Part shown: piece after piece, positions 32,301 through 42,271 of the stretch
Numbering within the stretch: position 1 is the first letter of the stretch
Layout of the letters: every line of letters begins with the position of its first letter
Assembly: GCA_013115135.1 (NCBI GenBank)
Contig: JABANP010000159.1
Coordinates: forward strand, 39,643 to 103,642
Source of the DNA: Perkinsus olseni
Lineage: Eukaryota > Perkinsozoa > Perkinsida > Perkinsidae
Reading direction: 5' to 3'
DNA length: 64,000 bases
Made by a program: the position numbers and the translations under genes
Notes under the pieces: generated by a model
Told to the model about the DNA's origin: nothing
The model's database searches: none
What the model saw: the letters and a program-made list of their open reading frames with translations, nothing else

Positions 32301-32581
32301 CAAGATGGAGATGAAGTACTTCGAGAGCTTCGGCTGGGTTCTCTTCTACGAGGCCGGTGTCATTGCTTTCTGGTCTCATATGAAGGAGGGTATTCGCAAG
32401 GTCATTGCCGCCTACGCTGGCATTCCCCGCAAGTACAAGTCTCAGGCTCAGTTCTTCGGTCAGCTCATGGCCTGGGTGCTCGGTCTCCTCTACTTCTCCT
32501 ACCCCTTGTTCAGCTACTTCGCTCCCATCAAGGGACTGGGCCAAGTATGATGCTGCCATGCCCACTCCCGTCGAGATGTAA
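26322..32581 (+). CDS. Fumarate reductase (x3) - cytochrome b5 (x3) - SdhC-type cytochrome b fusion, about 2085 aa, two single-base frameshifts
   Basis: Tandem paralogue of the gene at 20508 with an extra flavoprotein unit. The three FAD domains begin near codons 5, 498 and 989, each with the same catalytic His and Arg motifs. Three b5 domains follow from about codon 1500, and then the four-His cytochrome b domain. Compared with fusion gene 1 there is one extra C at 30905 (GATGTCGACTG versus GATGTGACTG) inside the first b5 domain, and one extra G at 32532-32534, which would replace the last 19 or so residues with a short tail ending at 32550. The frame otherwise remains open and nearly identical, with no accumulation of other damage. 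I therefore favour assembly error or very recent inactivation. ATG 26322 gives MTSTNQVIVVGGG, matching the start of the paralogue. Confidence 0.8.
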
Positions 32582-33070
32582 ATATTTCTCTCGCGTTTGA
32601 TGCGATGATATGTTCCTACTATTGATTTTCGTGATAGTAATATGGTGTCACCACCAACTTCAGTTGAGTGCTTTACGCTGGAACCCCGACTTGCTTTAAT
32701 CTGCGAGTCTTTCTTAGTTACTAGTACAACTGAAAGCAACTGTTCCGTAAGGGAATAAAAATCACTGTTTGTTGTGTTGTTTGTGGGAGTCACGGTGCAG
32801 TATAGAGCAGTACAGGAATTTATTGAACGTCGACATTAGCAAATTAGTAAAACCCCAAAGTAAAATTGTTTTGGGGTTTTACTAATTTGGTCTGGGCTTC
32901 ATTAAGTAGGTCTAAGTAGGTCTGGACATGGAGTAGTTGAGCACTAGTAGCTATTCAATACGTTCATCCTTATCGTCTGGTTATCACCAGCAAATGATGA
33001 CCATGGATGACGAAACCCAATGCAGTGAGTGCCTTCAGAACGGGCAATCGCAGTTCATTTCCCAACCACT
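32582..33070. other. Intergenic
   Basis: Contains a strong stem-loop (32841-32888) and no gene. A pyrimidine-AG site (TGCCTTCAG, about 33029-33037) precedes the next start. Confidence 0.4.
32841..32888. repeat. Perfect stem-loop, 19-bp arms
   Basis: AAATTAGTAAAACCCCAAA at 32841-32859 pairs exactly with 32870-32888, with a 10-base loop. It sits 260 bp after the fusion gene 2 stop. Confidence 0.85.
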
Positions 33071-34132
33071 ATGATGCTGCCCAATGATCTCATCGACGGG
33101 CAGCAGATTTTCGTCAACCTGGATGGAGATTTGATGGTTGAGCATTTCAACACCTCCGAGCTACTTTTAGATGATATTACCATGTTTAAAGTTAGCCGGT
33201 TGGTTGTTGGTGCCAAAGTCTACTTCCAACTTACTCATTTCGATGTTGGGGCAATGCTGCCTGCTGATTCAGAGGAGTCATTAGCGGACTCAGATTCGGA
33301 GGAGTCGTACGATGATGTAGAATATGTGAAGAGGATACCTGATGAAGTATCGGAGGAGAGGACGTATATCAAAGGGGAATGGGTTATGGAAGGTAGCTTC
33401 CTTATGGGCTGTATACTAGATGACACTTTCTATTATGTTATTAATGGGGATGAAACACATATGAGAAAGAAGGACTTACGTGCTCCTGAATCTGATCCAG
33501 TCGTCGCCATGGATCTGCCTGGTCGTCTTTCTGACATGAAATTGGCGGATGGTACTCTCTGTGCTGTTACATGGTCTAAGAAGGTTTACGCGCTCGAGCG
33601 TGATGGTACATGGAAGGTGATTCTCAACTCACCCCATTTCCACGAATTTCAAGACTTAACCACCGGGCCCGATGGCCAGCTTTTAGTGCTACTCAGAAAC
33701 GGAGATGACCTCGCGGTTATGCACGGGCAAAGGCTGGTTAAGACTGTCGAGAACGTTCGTCCTCACAAGTGCCGTTTCCTTTCCGGCTCACGAGGGAATG
33801 TAGTCGTGGGGCTCTTCTTTGGGCCGCGTGGAAATCCAAGGGTTTCGTTGAACTGCTTTGAGTTATCCACGAGGTTTCCACTAGCCAGCCACTTCCCATG
33901 GTACGAGATCGTCGGTTGTGGGCCAACGAATAGTACATCAGTGACCGTCTCCGACTGGGCTGTTGTGATAAGAGCTTCATCACCACTAGGAAGGGGAATG
34001 TATGCTACCATGGACGAGCTGGAGAACGCCAGGGAAGACGCTGAGAACGGCGTCCGTGTGGTGGAGCCGACTACCCGGTACAACTCTGCAATCGCTGTTC
34101 TCCAGCTCGTGCACACAACAAGGACCTATTGA
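33071..34132 (+). CDS. Unrecognised protein with beta-propeller-like repeats, about 353 aa
   Basis: A long single-exon frame with normal protein composition. An acidic serine-rich patch (about residues 67-85, SEESLADSDSEES) is followed by several strand-rich units in which a short D-G turn precedes hydrophobic strands (DGTLCAVTWSKKVYALERDG, PDGQLLVLLRNGDDLAVM, GNVVVGLFFGPRG). This looks like the repeated four-stranded blades of a beta-propeller, without canonical WD or Kelch signatures. The ATG at 33071 is the first in-frame ATG after a TGCCTTCAG splice-acceptor-like site; another follows immediately at 33074. I do not recognise the family. Similar unrecognised proteins are common in protist lineages. 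No signal peptide or membrane segment is seen. Confidence 0.65.
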   Translation: MMLPNDLIDGQQIFVNLDGDLMVEHFNTSELLLDDITMFKVSRLVVGAKVYFQLTHFDVGAMLPADSEESLADSDSEESYDDVEYVKRIPDEVSEERTYIKGEWVMEGSFLMGCILDDTFYYVINGDETHMRKKDLRAPESDPVVAMDLPGRLSDMKLADGTLCAVTWSKKVYALERDGTWKVILNSPHFHEFQDLTTGPDGQLLVLLRNGDDLAVMHGQRLVKTVENVRPHKCRFLSGSRGNVVVGLFFGPRGNPRVSLNCFELSTRFPLASHFPWYEIVGCGPTNSTSVTVSDWAVVIRASSPLGRGMYATMDELENAREDAENGVRVVEPTTRYNSAIAVLQLVHTTRTY

Positions 34133-35503
34133 CGATAAGACTCTTGCGTAATCGGAGATTATATCAGTGATTTCGACGGACAGCATCCCTGGTACTTCGT
34201 CGTGTTGCTGTTCACCGTCTGCAGTGTCTACTCAAGAAGGCTCAGTATTGATACGCTCGTCACTTCTTTGCTTTTGCCATGACCAAAATGTTATTGTGTT
34301 GTTAAGTTCAACAGATACCTTTATCGAGGTGGAACTCCCACCTCGACCGGAACGGTTCCAGGATCGGCGATCGAGGGCCGGGGAGTCCCCCGAACTGATA
34401 CAAAAGAATAGGGAGGCAGCATCTTCAACAATAGAACATCCTCAATGAATGGCTACCTTTTATCGTCAGAAAATTCATCTCGGAAGAGTGATATCCCTAG
34501 TGCTTCCTCGCCTTCTCCAGGCAGCCATGGTTTGAGGTCTGATGCTCGAGGCGATATTAGAGGTGGTTCATACTGCAAGCACTGGGAGAAATGGTGTCAT
34601 GAAAGGGGCACATTCAACGCCTCCCGACATTCTAAATTCAGATCCCTGTATGGAAGGAAGGGTACAGTTTTGCATAGCTTATGATCTCAATCCAGCGGTG
34701 ATCGTGAATTTCGTTTCTGAGTTTCCTTCACTGGCGGGAGAGTGAACCACTCTGATACGCAATGGGCCGAGGCTCGTCTGAGCTTCACCTATTTGGAGTT
34801 TACGCACAACTCACAGCGAGTCATTCGGTCGCGGGCAAGAGCACCTGGATGCTGAGAACGCAGAAATTCTGCAAACCTGGCGCACGTGCCATCTCTTGAT
34901 GACATCCCCACGGGCTTCACATGACCATTATTCTCTCACGTATTTCATCGCTTCACTCCCAGAAAAACTCAGAATCGCCTATCTCTTGTATAGGAAATAT
35001 CATGCTGCATCCTAAGCATCGGAGTAGCTCGCCGTCAGCTGGAATATCCTTCTCAATGGCGAGAAATCTTCGACGGAGTCCGAGTCCTCCCTGCCGATGG
35101 TGGATGTACTCGCAGTCGTACCAACCTCAGGCCTACCCATCATCGGTCCTCAGCCTCCCGAGAGCTGTGATCGAACTGTGCTGCTCCCGTCCAGATATCG
35201 TCAAGGGACTGCTGGAGTGCACAGGGAAAGAGGAGGGAGATGTGGCCGTCACTCCCTCACACCACCTGCAGGCAACCCACGAGTCTGTTCGTATCACTTC
35301 GTACCTAGCCAGTTACCTATTCGTTTCTGCACGCCCAAATCTCTGGTCGCGCACTACTTTCCCATCAACGGGAGCCACACCCTCCTCGCTAACATGCTTG
35401 ACGGTCCGCAGCGATCCTTGACCAGGACGGCTACCGTTCGTACCAGTGGAAGCACTGAGAAGACATGTACCACTTTTCTCAACAGCACGAAGAGGCTCAC
35501 GAT
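34133..35503. other. Unresolved region
   Basis: Two overlapping plus frames (34921-35421 and 35097-35666) and no recognised domain. They may be chance or fragments. Confidence 0.3.
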
Positions 35504-35818
35504 CTACCTCGTTAGTCTCTTGAATACATCTCTATTCTCCCCCGATCCTGATGTACTGGCGCACTGGGCACGCTCTCGGCTACTGCTGCGGGCGGCGACT
35601 GTCGGCCTTCCGCTGGTTGTAGCACGCCTGCAGAGCCTTTCTTGTGGTGAGAGGGATGGGGTGTGATCTTCGGCGCGAAAGTCGCCTGATATCATCAGCA
35701 GGGTCACCGCGTAGAGCCAACGGAATCCGTATGCATCCCTACGAGTACGTGGCCCTACCACCTCTAGCCACTGCGTGCTGATGCACCCGGGGAATGCCAC
35801 GAGCCACTTCCCCAACAT
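35504..35818 (-). other. Open minus-strand fragment, unrecognised
   Basis: About 100 codons including RRDAYGFRWLYAVTLLMISG, which reads like protein but matches no family I can name. A retroelement integrase-like origin is conceivable but unsupported. Confidence 0.25.
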
Positions 35819-35827
35819 TTCAGTAGA

Positions 35828-36388
35828 TTATCGCAGGATGAATAGATCCAGAGCAATCAACTCCAATCTGACCTGCTGCATTCTCGCGGCCTCGATCGCT
35901 TTCCTCTTGGTCTCGATCTTAGCCTTCGAGACCTCTGCAGCACGCAACAACCTGCAGCGATTATCCAGAGCCACTGAACCAGAGTCGTCAGGGTCGCTAC
36001 GGTCCCCCAAAGCCATCACCTCTCTCCAACCGGCTCGACCTTCTCTCCTCCCTTATGGCCTCGCCTAGTATATATATTAGGTGCGAAGGTGCACGCAGCC
36101 TGACATGTCGTATTATAAAAGGCGTGCGAAGGAGCTCTCCTAAAATATGACCTTCATCTCAGCTTCGTGCTGGGCTTGCCTCTGCTCTTTTCGACGTCTG
36201 ACGTCCTCAGCCCAGGTATCCAAATCCTTCCGCGTGCGCGCCAGGGACCGGCTACGACGGTTGATGACTGGAGTGTGCCGAGCGCCCTCCTCCCTTCCGA
36301 TGCGCTCCTTGTGATCAGCTATGGACGCTTCACGAGCAGACAGTAATTTACTGGCGCGTGACGCGATAGACGGGACGTCCGAGGCCAT
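35828..36388 (-). CDS. Coiled-coil protein fragments (probably exons of one minus-strand gene)
   Basis: Two open segments, 36140-36388 and 35828-36019. The first begins MASDVPSIASRASKLL and contains HTPVINRRSRSLART followed by a charged heptad-like helix rich in E, R and Q. The T-P-x-I-N-x-x-S-R-x-L pattern is one I associate with many coiled-coil proteins of alveolates. The second is also a charged helix (AEVSKAKIETKRKAIEAAR). An intron presumably lies between them; a GTCATA donor and a TACTAG acceptor are possible, but the phase does not work as I read it. Function unknown. Confidence 0.4.
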
Positions 36389-36454
36389 CCTTCTGGACCT
36401 GAACTCCTAGGTTATGTCACGCGCCACGAAATTGCTCCTTGATCCCACCTCGGG

Positions 36455-36820
36455 TCAACTTGTGGCCTCCCCTGTCACTGTCCTCCGCAGCTCATGATCG
36501 TATTCCCGGACCAGCTGATTTCGATTGGCCTCACGAGCAGCACTAAACAGCATACATTCGAACGCGGATAACCACTGATTGATTCCAGACATTTCCTCAG
36601 GAATTCCTCGCGACAAAGAGACACCTCCCAAAAACAGTGACCGCTCAAGATACACCCATTCTAGCGCTGCCATCTTTAGAACCACGTCTTGATCCCCAAC
36701 AGGCCCGACGACGCACCTGTGCTCGTTGTGCAGCCTATGGACCACCCTATCGACTTCGGCTCGGCTGCCTTGTCGGCCAAGCAAGCTGCTATTGATACCA
36801 GCATCACTACCACCACACAC
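36455..36820 (-). other. Open minus-strand fragment, possible upstream exon
   Basis: About 120 codons with protein-like composition (INQWLSAFECMLFSAAREAN), lying just upstream of the coiled-coil fragment on the same strand. No domain recognised. It may be an exon of the same gene. Confidence 0.3.
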
Positions 36821-38988
36821 ACTCGGAGTCTTCGCTCTGTTCGTGGGGGTGCAAGGAAGCGATGATGGAGGACCCTGAGGGCAACGGCACTTTCAAGCTG
36901 TTCGCGATTCTCAACGGGATCAGTCCCGGTCGCCGATACTCCTACACACTGACGTCGAAGCGGGCTCCGCGAGGACCCCTCCACAGAGAGAGCGGCTCAC
37001 CCCTCTAGCCAGGCCCAGTGAGCGATGTGGTGGCAAATCGTGAGAGCCGGTTGAGGTAGTGGACAATGACGCCCACTGGGATCCACTTGAATGCCTGATG
37101 TACGGCAACACGGAGTTTGCGACCGTCCACTGGCGTCGATCAGAGAACGACACTGAGCGGCCAGGTAGAAAAAGTGCTAGCGTATCCCCATGACCTCCGT
37201 ATCACTGATACAGAGATCATCATAATGCCGGAACAACTATTGCAGCATAAGGTTCGCTCAGAGGTGGCATCGATGTCTTGCCCCAATAAGGGCAAAGATC
37301 TTCCTCATTTTTGGATGGACAGCAGGAAACCAGATTAGTGGAACACCCATGCGCCCCCCTACCCCGTGAGCCCTGGTATAACCTTGAGGGCTGGTGGTGA
37401 CCCTGGTCGCTCCTCGCGTAGAGGTTGGTACGCACCATCGTCCAAGTCGAGTAGTTTGGATACTTGCTGGGCTATTACTGATCGTAGCGGTGTGGTCGGC
37501 ATTTAAAGCGGAACGGCTCCCTCTGAGATTGGCCCACATCGAGGACCCCTCCGAGGGTAGCGTATCTCCAGCCAAAGCCCCTAACTTTTGGTGACACTGA
37601 TTTTCAAAAATAAACCCAGCCACAGGTGTACAAAAGAGGTTTGGTAGGAAGAACGACCGAGCGTATTGGGTTGGACACCCCGGCGAGTCACAGCCGCCAG
37701 CAGCATGATCGGAGCAGCCTGCATCGAGCAGCATTCGCGTCGGGGTAGTCCAGGTGCATGGCTCCTCACTAGCAGATAACCAACATCATTGATAGCAATT
37801 AGAACCCCTAGTGATATCAAATTCTCATTCTGCATCAAAGCATCTGTCGATAACATCTTCCCATCCACGCTCTGCTTTTTCGTTCCTGACTTGCAGCTTC
37901 CCCCGCCCGAAGTTCGGGCTCATTACTGATCACTTATGTAGTGATTTCCTTTCGTTCACACGAGTACTCAAAACTGACAAAACTCTAAACCGTGATGAGG
38001 AGTTGTATACCCCGCCCTAATGGAGATTTAGTCAGCACAGTCATGTGCTCGACTTCGATGATCCATCCTTCAACTGTAGCCTACTGTAGCATTCTCCTAG
38101 GTCGGAAAACATTGTTTCTTTTAATGTACCGTCGATCTACGAGCCCGCAGATCAGCAATCCCTCCGAGGGCCTCTTCTCTTCTTCCCACGACGACCTCTA
38201 CTTTACCATGAAGTTGTATCCCACACAGACACTCAGCCGAGCACACAAAGCCCAGCACGGTCGTCCATATCGAGCGTAGCACTCTCGCCACATTAAACGA
38301 CCTCTTAAAGTGATCCGGTCACACTTTCGAGGAGATACCAGTGGCGTTAGGATCCACACAAGCTTGTCTCGCCTACTGAGCTGCAGCCCATTCACAACAG
38401 ACGTGAAGGCCCAGCTCCAATCATAGTGAAGGGTACTCTAGCCACATTAACGACCCCAGTAAACGAGTAACGTCTCCAGGGAGATACCAGTGGCGATGAT
38501 ACAGTCGTTTCTGATGAGATTGTCGCAGCCGGGCCATTTGAAAGGGGACAGCTGGTGTGTCATAGCTAATTACCGCAGCACGCCGTTGAACAGCGCAAAA
38601 CCTGCCCGGTTCAATCGCAGTGGATCGCAGACATCGCTGTGAGACTATCGCGGCGTTAACTAGACCTCTCCTGAATTACAGGACGGCTCCCAGGTCCGAG
38701 TTGAAGTCGATCCTGGGAGATCGTGGGACTCAGGAGAGGCACTCGGAGAGCTGCGAGATGAAATCCTGTCACGCAGCGGTGAAAGGGAATCAGTTCCAGA
38801 CTCGACCCAAACCGGCCGGTGTGATAAACTGAACGCGAGTCGGTCGGTATGATAACCGAAACAATATACACTGATAACAAAGACTGTCCTACAGGCAGGC
38901 CGGGCATTAAGCCCTAGGTATGCGACCGCCAAGTAGGGAATGCAACTCGACCTATTTTGTATCTTGCACTGTTAACCCCAAGATTCGC
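36821..38988. other. Unresolved or intergenic region
   Basis: A minus frame at 37258-37734 is long but not protein-like enough to call. Elsewhere no gene is seen. Confidence 0.3.
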
Positions 38989-41179
38989 CTAATGAGGCCC
39001 AACTAGTCTCGGTTGTGCTGCCTCATAGGCGTTCCAGTCTCTCACCGGTTCACCAAAGTAACCGTAAATAGGGAAGGAGAGGTAGCAGAGGCCGACCAGA
39101 ATCACCAAAGCTTGGCCCACCAGGCAAGCCGCGCTCTTGTACGCTCTCGGCACCACTGGATGAGAATTCACAACTTTCTTGAGGCCTTCACGGGCGTGCG
39201 ATATGAAGAAGAGGATTCCGACGAGGTAGTAGCAAACCCAGAACGGGTTGGAAAAGAGGTCGAACTCCATCCTGTAGAGATCCTTGAAGTGGACAAGCTG
39301 GCAAGAGGTATCGTCACTGCTGCAGTAGAAGGGGTACATCCACTTGGAGCGGAAGTAGTACTGAGGAGCGGCGGCCTCGCTGACGAAGCGGAACTGCATG
39401 AGATGGACAACAAGGAAGGCCAAGAGGCAGACGCCCGAGATGGCCATCCACAGGCTGTCGATTCCCATGTTGATTCTCTTGAACTTGAAGGTCCTCACGA
39501 GAGCCACAGCGACGTGCATCAACCCGCACAGCAGCAGATAGACTTCCACGGGCAGCATGAGAGTGCTCCATGGCACGGGATGGTTCAGGAAGTAACCATA
39601 GCCATTGAAGTGCGGGGCACCAGCAAAGATATGCAGATTTCCTAGACCGTGGACGACCGTGAAGAAGAGCAGGAAGGCGGCCGACCGGGTGAGGCCAGAT
39701 TTATCATGAATAATTTTGTAGTTTTTAACACTGAAAATGGTAGCCAACACTTCGTAAAGGAGCATCGCCACCAAGCTAGCAATACCACCAATGGTTTGAC
39801 AGACTTCATAGGATACCGAAGGCCCCAACGGACCAAACTTGTTCGCCGTGTTCCGGTCTTCTCGCCACCACTGGTTTAAAGCACCTCCGCCCTTGTCCAG
39901 CAGTGGCGCAGCTAAACTCGTCGTATCAGCGTTCGGTCGGGGAGCACCCAGCTCTCCCACATAGTAAGCCTTTGCCGTACTTGTCCATAGTGCCCTCAGG
40001 ATGTATCATATCGAACTGCTCAGTACCGTCCTTACCGGCATAGGCCAGAATAGCCGCGACCCCTCCAGGGTGTATCGGTAGCCACTTCGTCACATCGTAA
40101 ACGGTACCGCCGATGATAATCCAGCAGTCGCCCTCACTGTTGTGCTTGGCGACCTCCTCCTCATCAAGAACATCAGCAGCGGCCTCCTCGGTCTCGCCCA
40201 GGGCCACCGCTCCCAACTCGTACTTTTTGCCATATTTTTCAATGGTGTCAGCAGGGTGTATCATATTCCACTCGTCACTAGCGTCCTTGCCAGCGTAGGT
40301 GAGGATAACAGTCTCACCTCCGGGGTGCAGCGGCAACCAGTCAGTGAGGTTGTAGACCACCCCGTTCACGATGACCCAACAGTCTTTCTTCGAGTTGTGC
40401 TTGGCCACCTCCTCCACAGTAAGGCCGGGCTCAGTGGTACCTCCCATCGGTTCACCTAGCTTCCCCACGATGTACTTCGACCCGTACTGCTGCAGCACTT
40501 CGAAGGAGTGTATCATGTTCCACTCTTCCGTAGCGTCCTGACCAGCGTATCTCAATATCGCCTCCGGACCCCCTGGGTGCTCCGTCAAGAAGGGCGTGAC
40601 GGCCAGTACGAAACCGTTGACCACGACCCAGCAGTCCTCCTTCGTGTTGTGCTTTGCAACCTCGTCCATGCCAAGGCCGCCGCACTTCTTGGCCTTCTTT
40701 TTCTTCCTTTTTTGCGGGACATGTAGTTTGCCAAGGACACACTGCGGACAGGTCTCCTGTATGAGGGCCTTAGCGTGCACTGTGTTGTACTCCAACGAGC
40801 AGTCAGTGCCACCGAAAGCCGAGATCGAGAGCTCTCCGCCCGGATGCTCCTTGAGATACTCTGTGACGTCAAGCACTTCACCGTTGATGACCACCCAACA
40901 GTCGTTAGGCGTCCTATGCCTAGCGACCTCCTCCATGGTGATGCCCTCACTGATCTTGCCCACTATGAGGTCTTTATGCTGCTCCATCACGCCACTACTG
41001 TGGACTGTGTTGAACTCCAACGAGCAGTCGGCGCCGGCGAAGGCCGTTATAGAGAGAGACCCCCCGGGATGGCTCGGCAGGTACTTAGTGCAGTCAATGA
41101 CATCACCGTTGACCACGATCCAACAGTCTTCAGGCCGGTTGTGTTTCCTCGCCTGTTCAAGGGTGAATGAACGTGACAT
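38989..41179 (-). CDS. Five cytochrome b5 domains fused to SdhC-type cytochrome b, about 730 aa, one frameshift
   Basis: Minus-strand relative of the fumarate reductase fusions, lacking any flavoprotein domain. From ATG 41179, five b5 domains (about residues 1-75, 77-150, 168-245, 253-330, 338-412) each keep HPGG and the second ligand (TVHSS, TVHAK, MIHSF, MIHPA, MIHPE). A lysine-rich linker (QKRKKKKAKK) follows domain 2. The membrane domain begins near GELGAPRP and retains all four candidate haem histidines (VVHGLGN, LMHVAV, VVHLMQF, FISHARE). The b5 frame closes at 39926 while the membrane frame opens from 39960; a single extra base near 39950 separates them, with no splice signals. The product would carry up to seven haems. 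Likely partner: a separate flavoprotein or other b5-linked enzyme. Confidence 0.8.
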
Positions 41180-41664
41180 TATCGACCACGTGACATCGAC
41201 GAACTCTAGTGCGGAGAAACCCGTTTATGTCAAAAGCGCACGCCATAATGATCGATATAGATGCTGCGCAATTCTCGCAAAAAACTAAGGTGAATGAGGG
41301 CTGTTTTTAGTCGTGATCAGTAGTGGTTTTGGGAGGCGGCTATGACTTGGACTATAGCTCAGCATCCATTCGGTGTCTTGCTGGCCATCGGATGTCATTT
41401 GAACGACCCGTCGTGACAGCCGCTGCTGCTGCTCGTTTGCATGCGTAATGTTCGGTCCACCTGATAGAAGACTGGCTGATTGAGAACACAACGCCCGGCT
41501 TTCGCCCTCTGGAATTTACGCTTCTTCGTTCTTGCTCAAAGTCCACGCAAGGCGAGAAGGCGGGCAAAATCTTTCTAACTAGTTCTTTTCGGGGGCTGGA
41601 GTATTAGCTATGCACGCATGCACAAGAGGTTTAGCGCATAATGAGTAACAGGAATCCAATCTTC
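41180..41664. other. Intergenic with a dispersed repeat
   Basis: Holds a minus-oriented copy of the dispersed repeat (41521-41622); nothing else recognised. Confidence 0.4.
41521..41622 (-). repeat. Dispersed repeat copy (family also at 52268 and 62936)
   Basis: On the minus strand it begins GCATGCGTGCATAGCT and ends in GAGCAAGAACGAAGAAGC, like the two plus-strand copies. Confidence 0.65.
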
Positions 41665-42271
41665 CATCTGCCGTTGTTACTGGCACTCAGCCCTTAGCGA
41701 GGAGGATGGCGCTTATTGTGGGTACAGCAATGGTAAATCGGGCCAGGCCGACTGGAGAGGCCTGCAGTTTGAAGCTGCACCCAACGCTAAACTGAAAAAC
41801 AAGTTCATCGTCTGCCCTGAGCAAGGAGCTCGGGACGCGTTCACCAGCGACTTGTAAGTTGTTTTGATGTGAATTATTTTCTATTTTTTCAATGCAGTTA
41901 CGGAGCTCAGAGAACCCTCTGGGAGTACCGTCGCAACTACACACGTTCAGAGAACAAATGGAGGTTCGAGGCATTGGCACTGGCGCAAATCCGCTTGACG
42001 ACGTTGATGCCATCAACTTGATGGTTGGACTTTGCACTAGAAGTTGGATGCTCTTACTGCGGCGCTTGGAAAATTGAAAATGAAATCTGAGAAGAGTTTG
42101 ATGCGACTCGTGAATGAGCTTGTGGAGAATACCTGTGCAGAAGCACTCGAGATTCTGAAGGAGGAATATCCCACATTTGAAGATCTCTGCAAAAAGCATC
42201 GCGACATCTCGGAGGAAGTTATGTCTGCTGCCACCAATCAAACTTGGGAACTCAAAGGAAGTGTGGTATAG
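41665..42271 (+). CDS. Hypothetical multi-exon protein, 3' part
   Basis: Exon ending at 41853 (DGAYCGYSNGKSGQADWRGL and onward), a clear 44-bp intron 41854-41897 (GTAAGT to AATGCAG), then FYGAQRTLWEYRRNYTRSEN in phase. A further exon from 42041, after TTTGCACTAG, encodes a helical charged tail ending at 42271. The junction between about 42002 and 42041 is one base out of phase in my reading, so that splice or the sequence there is unresolved. The family is not recognised, and the 5' end is not found. Confidence 0.45.

Noticed and set aside
35097..35666. 189-codon plus-strand frame
   Set aside because: It overlaps another long frame in a different phase, and neither shows a recognisable domain or splice structure.
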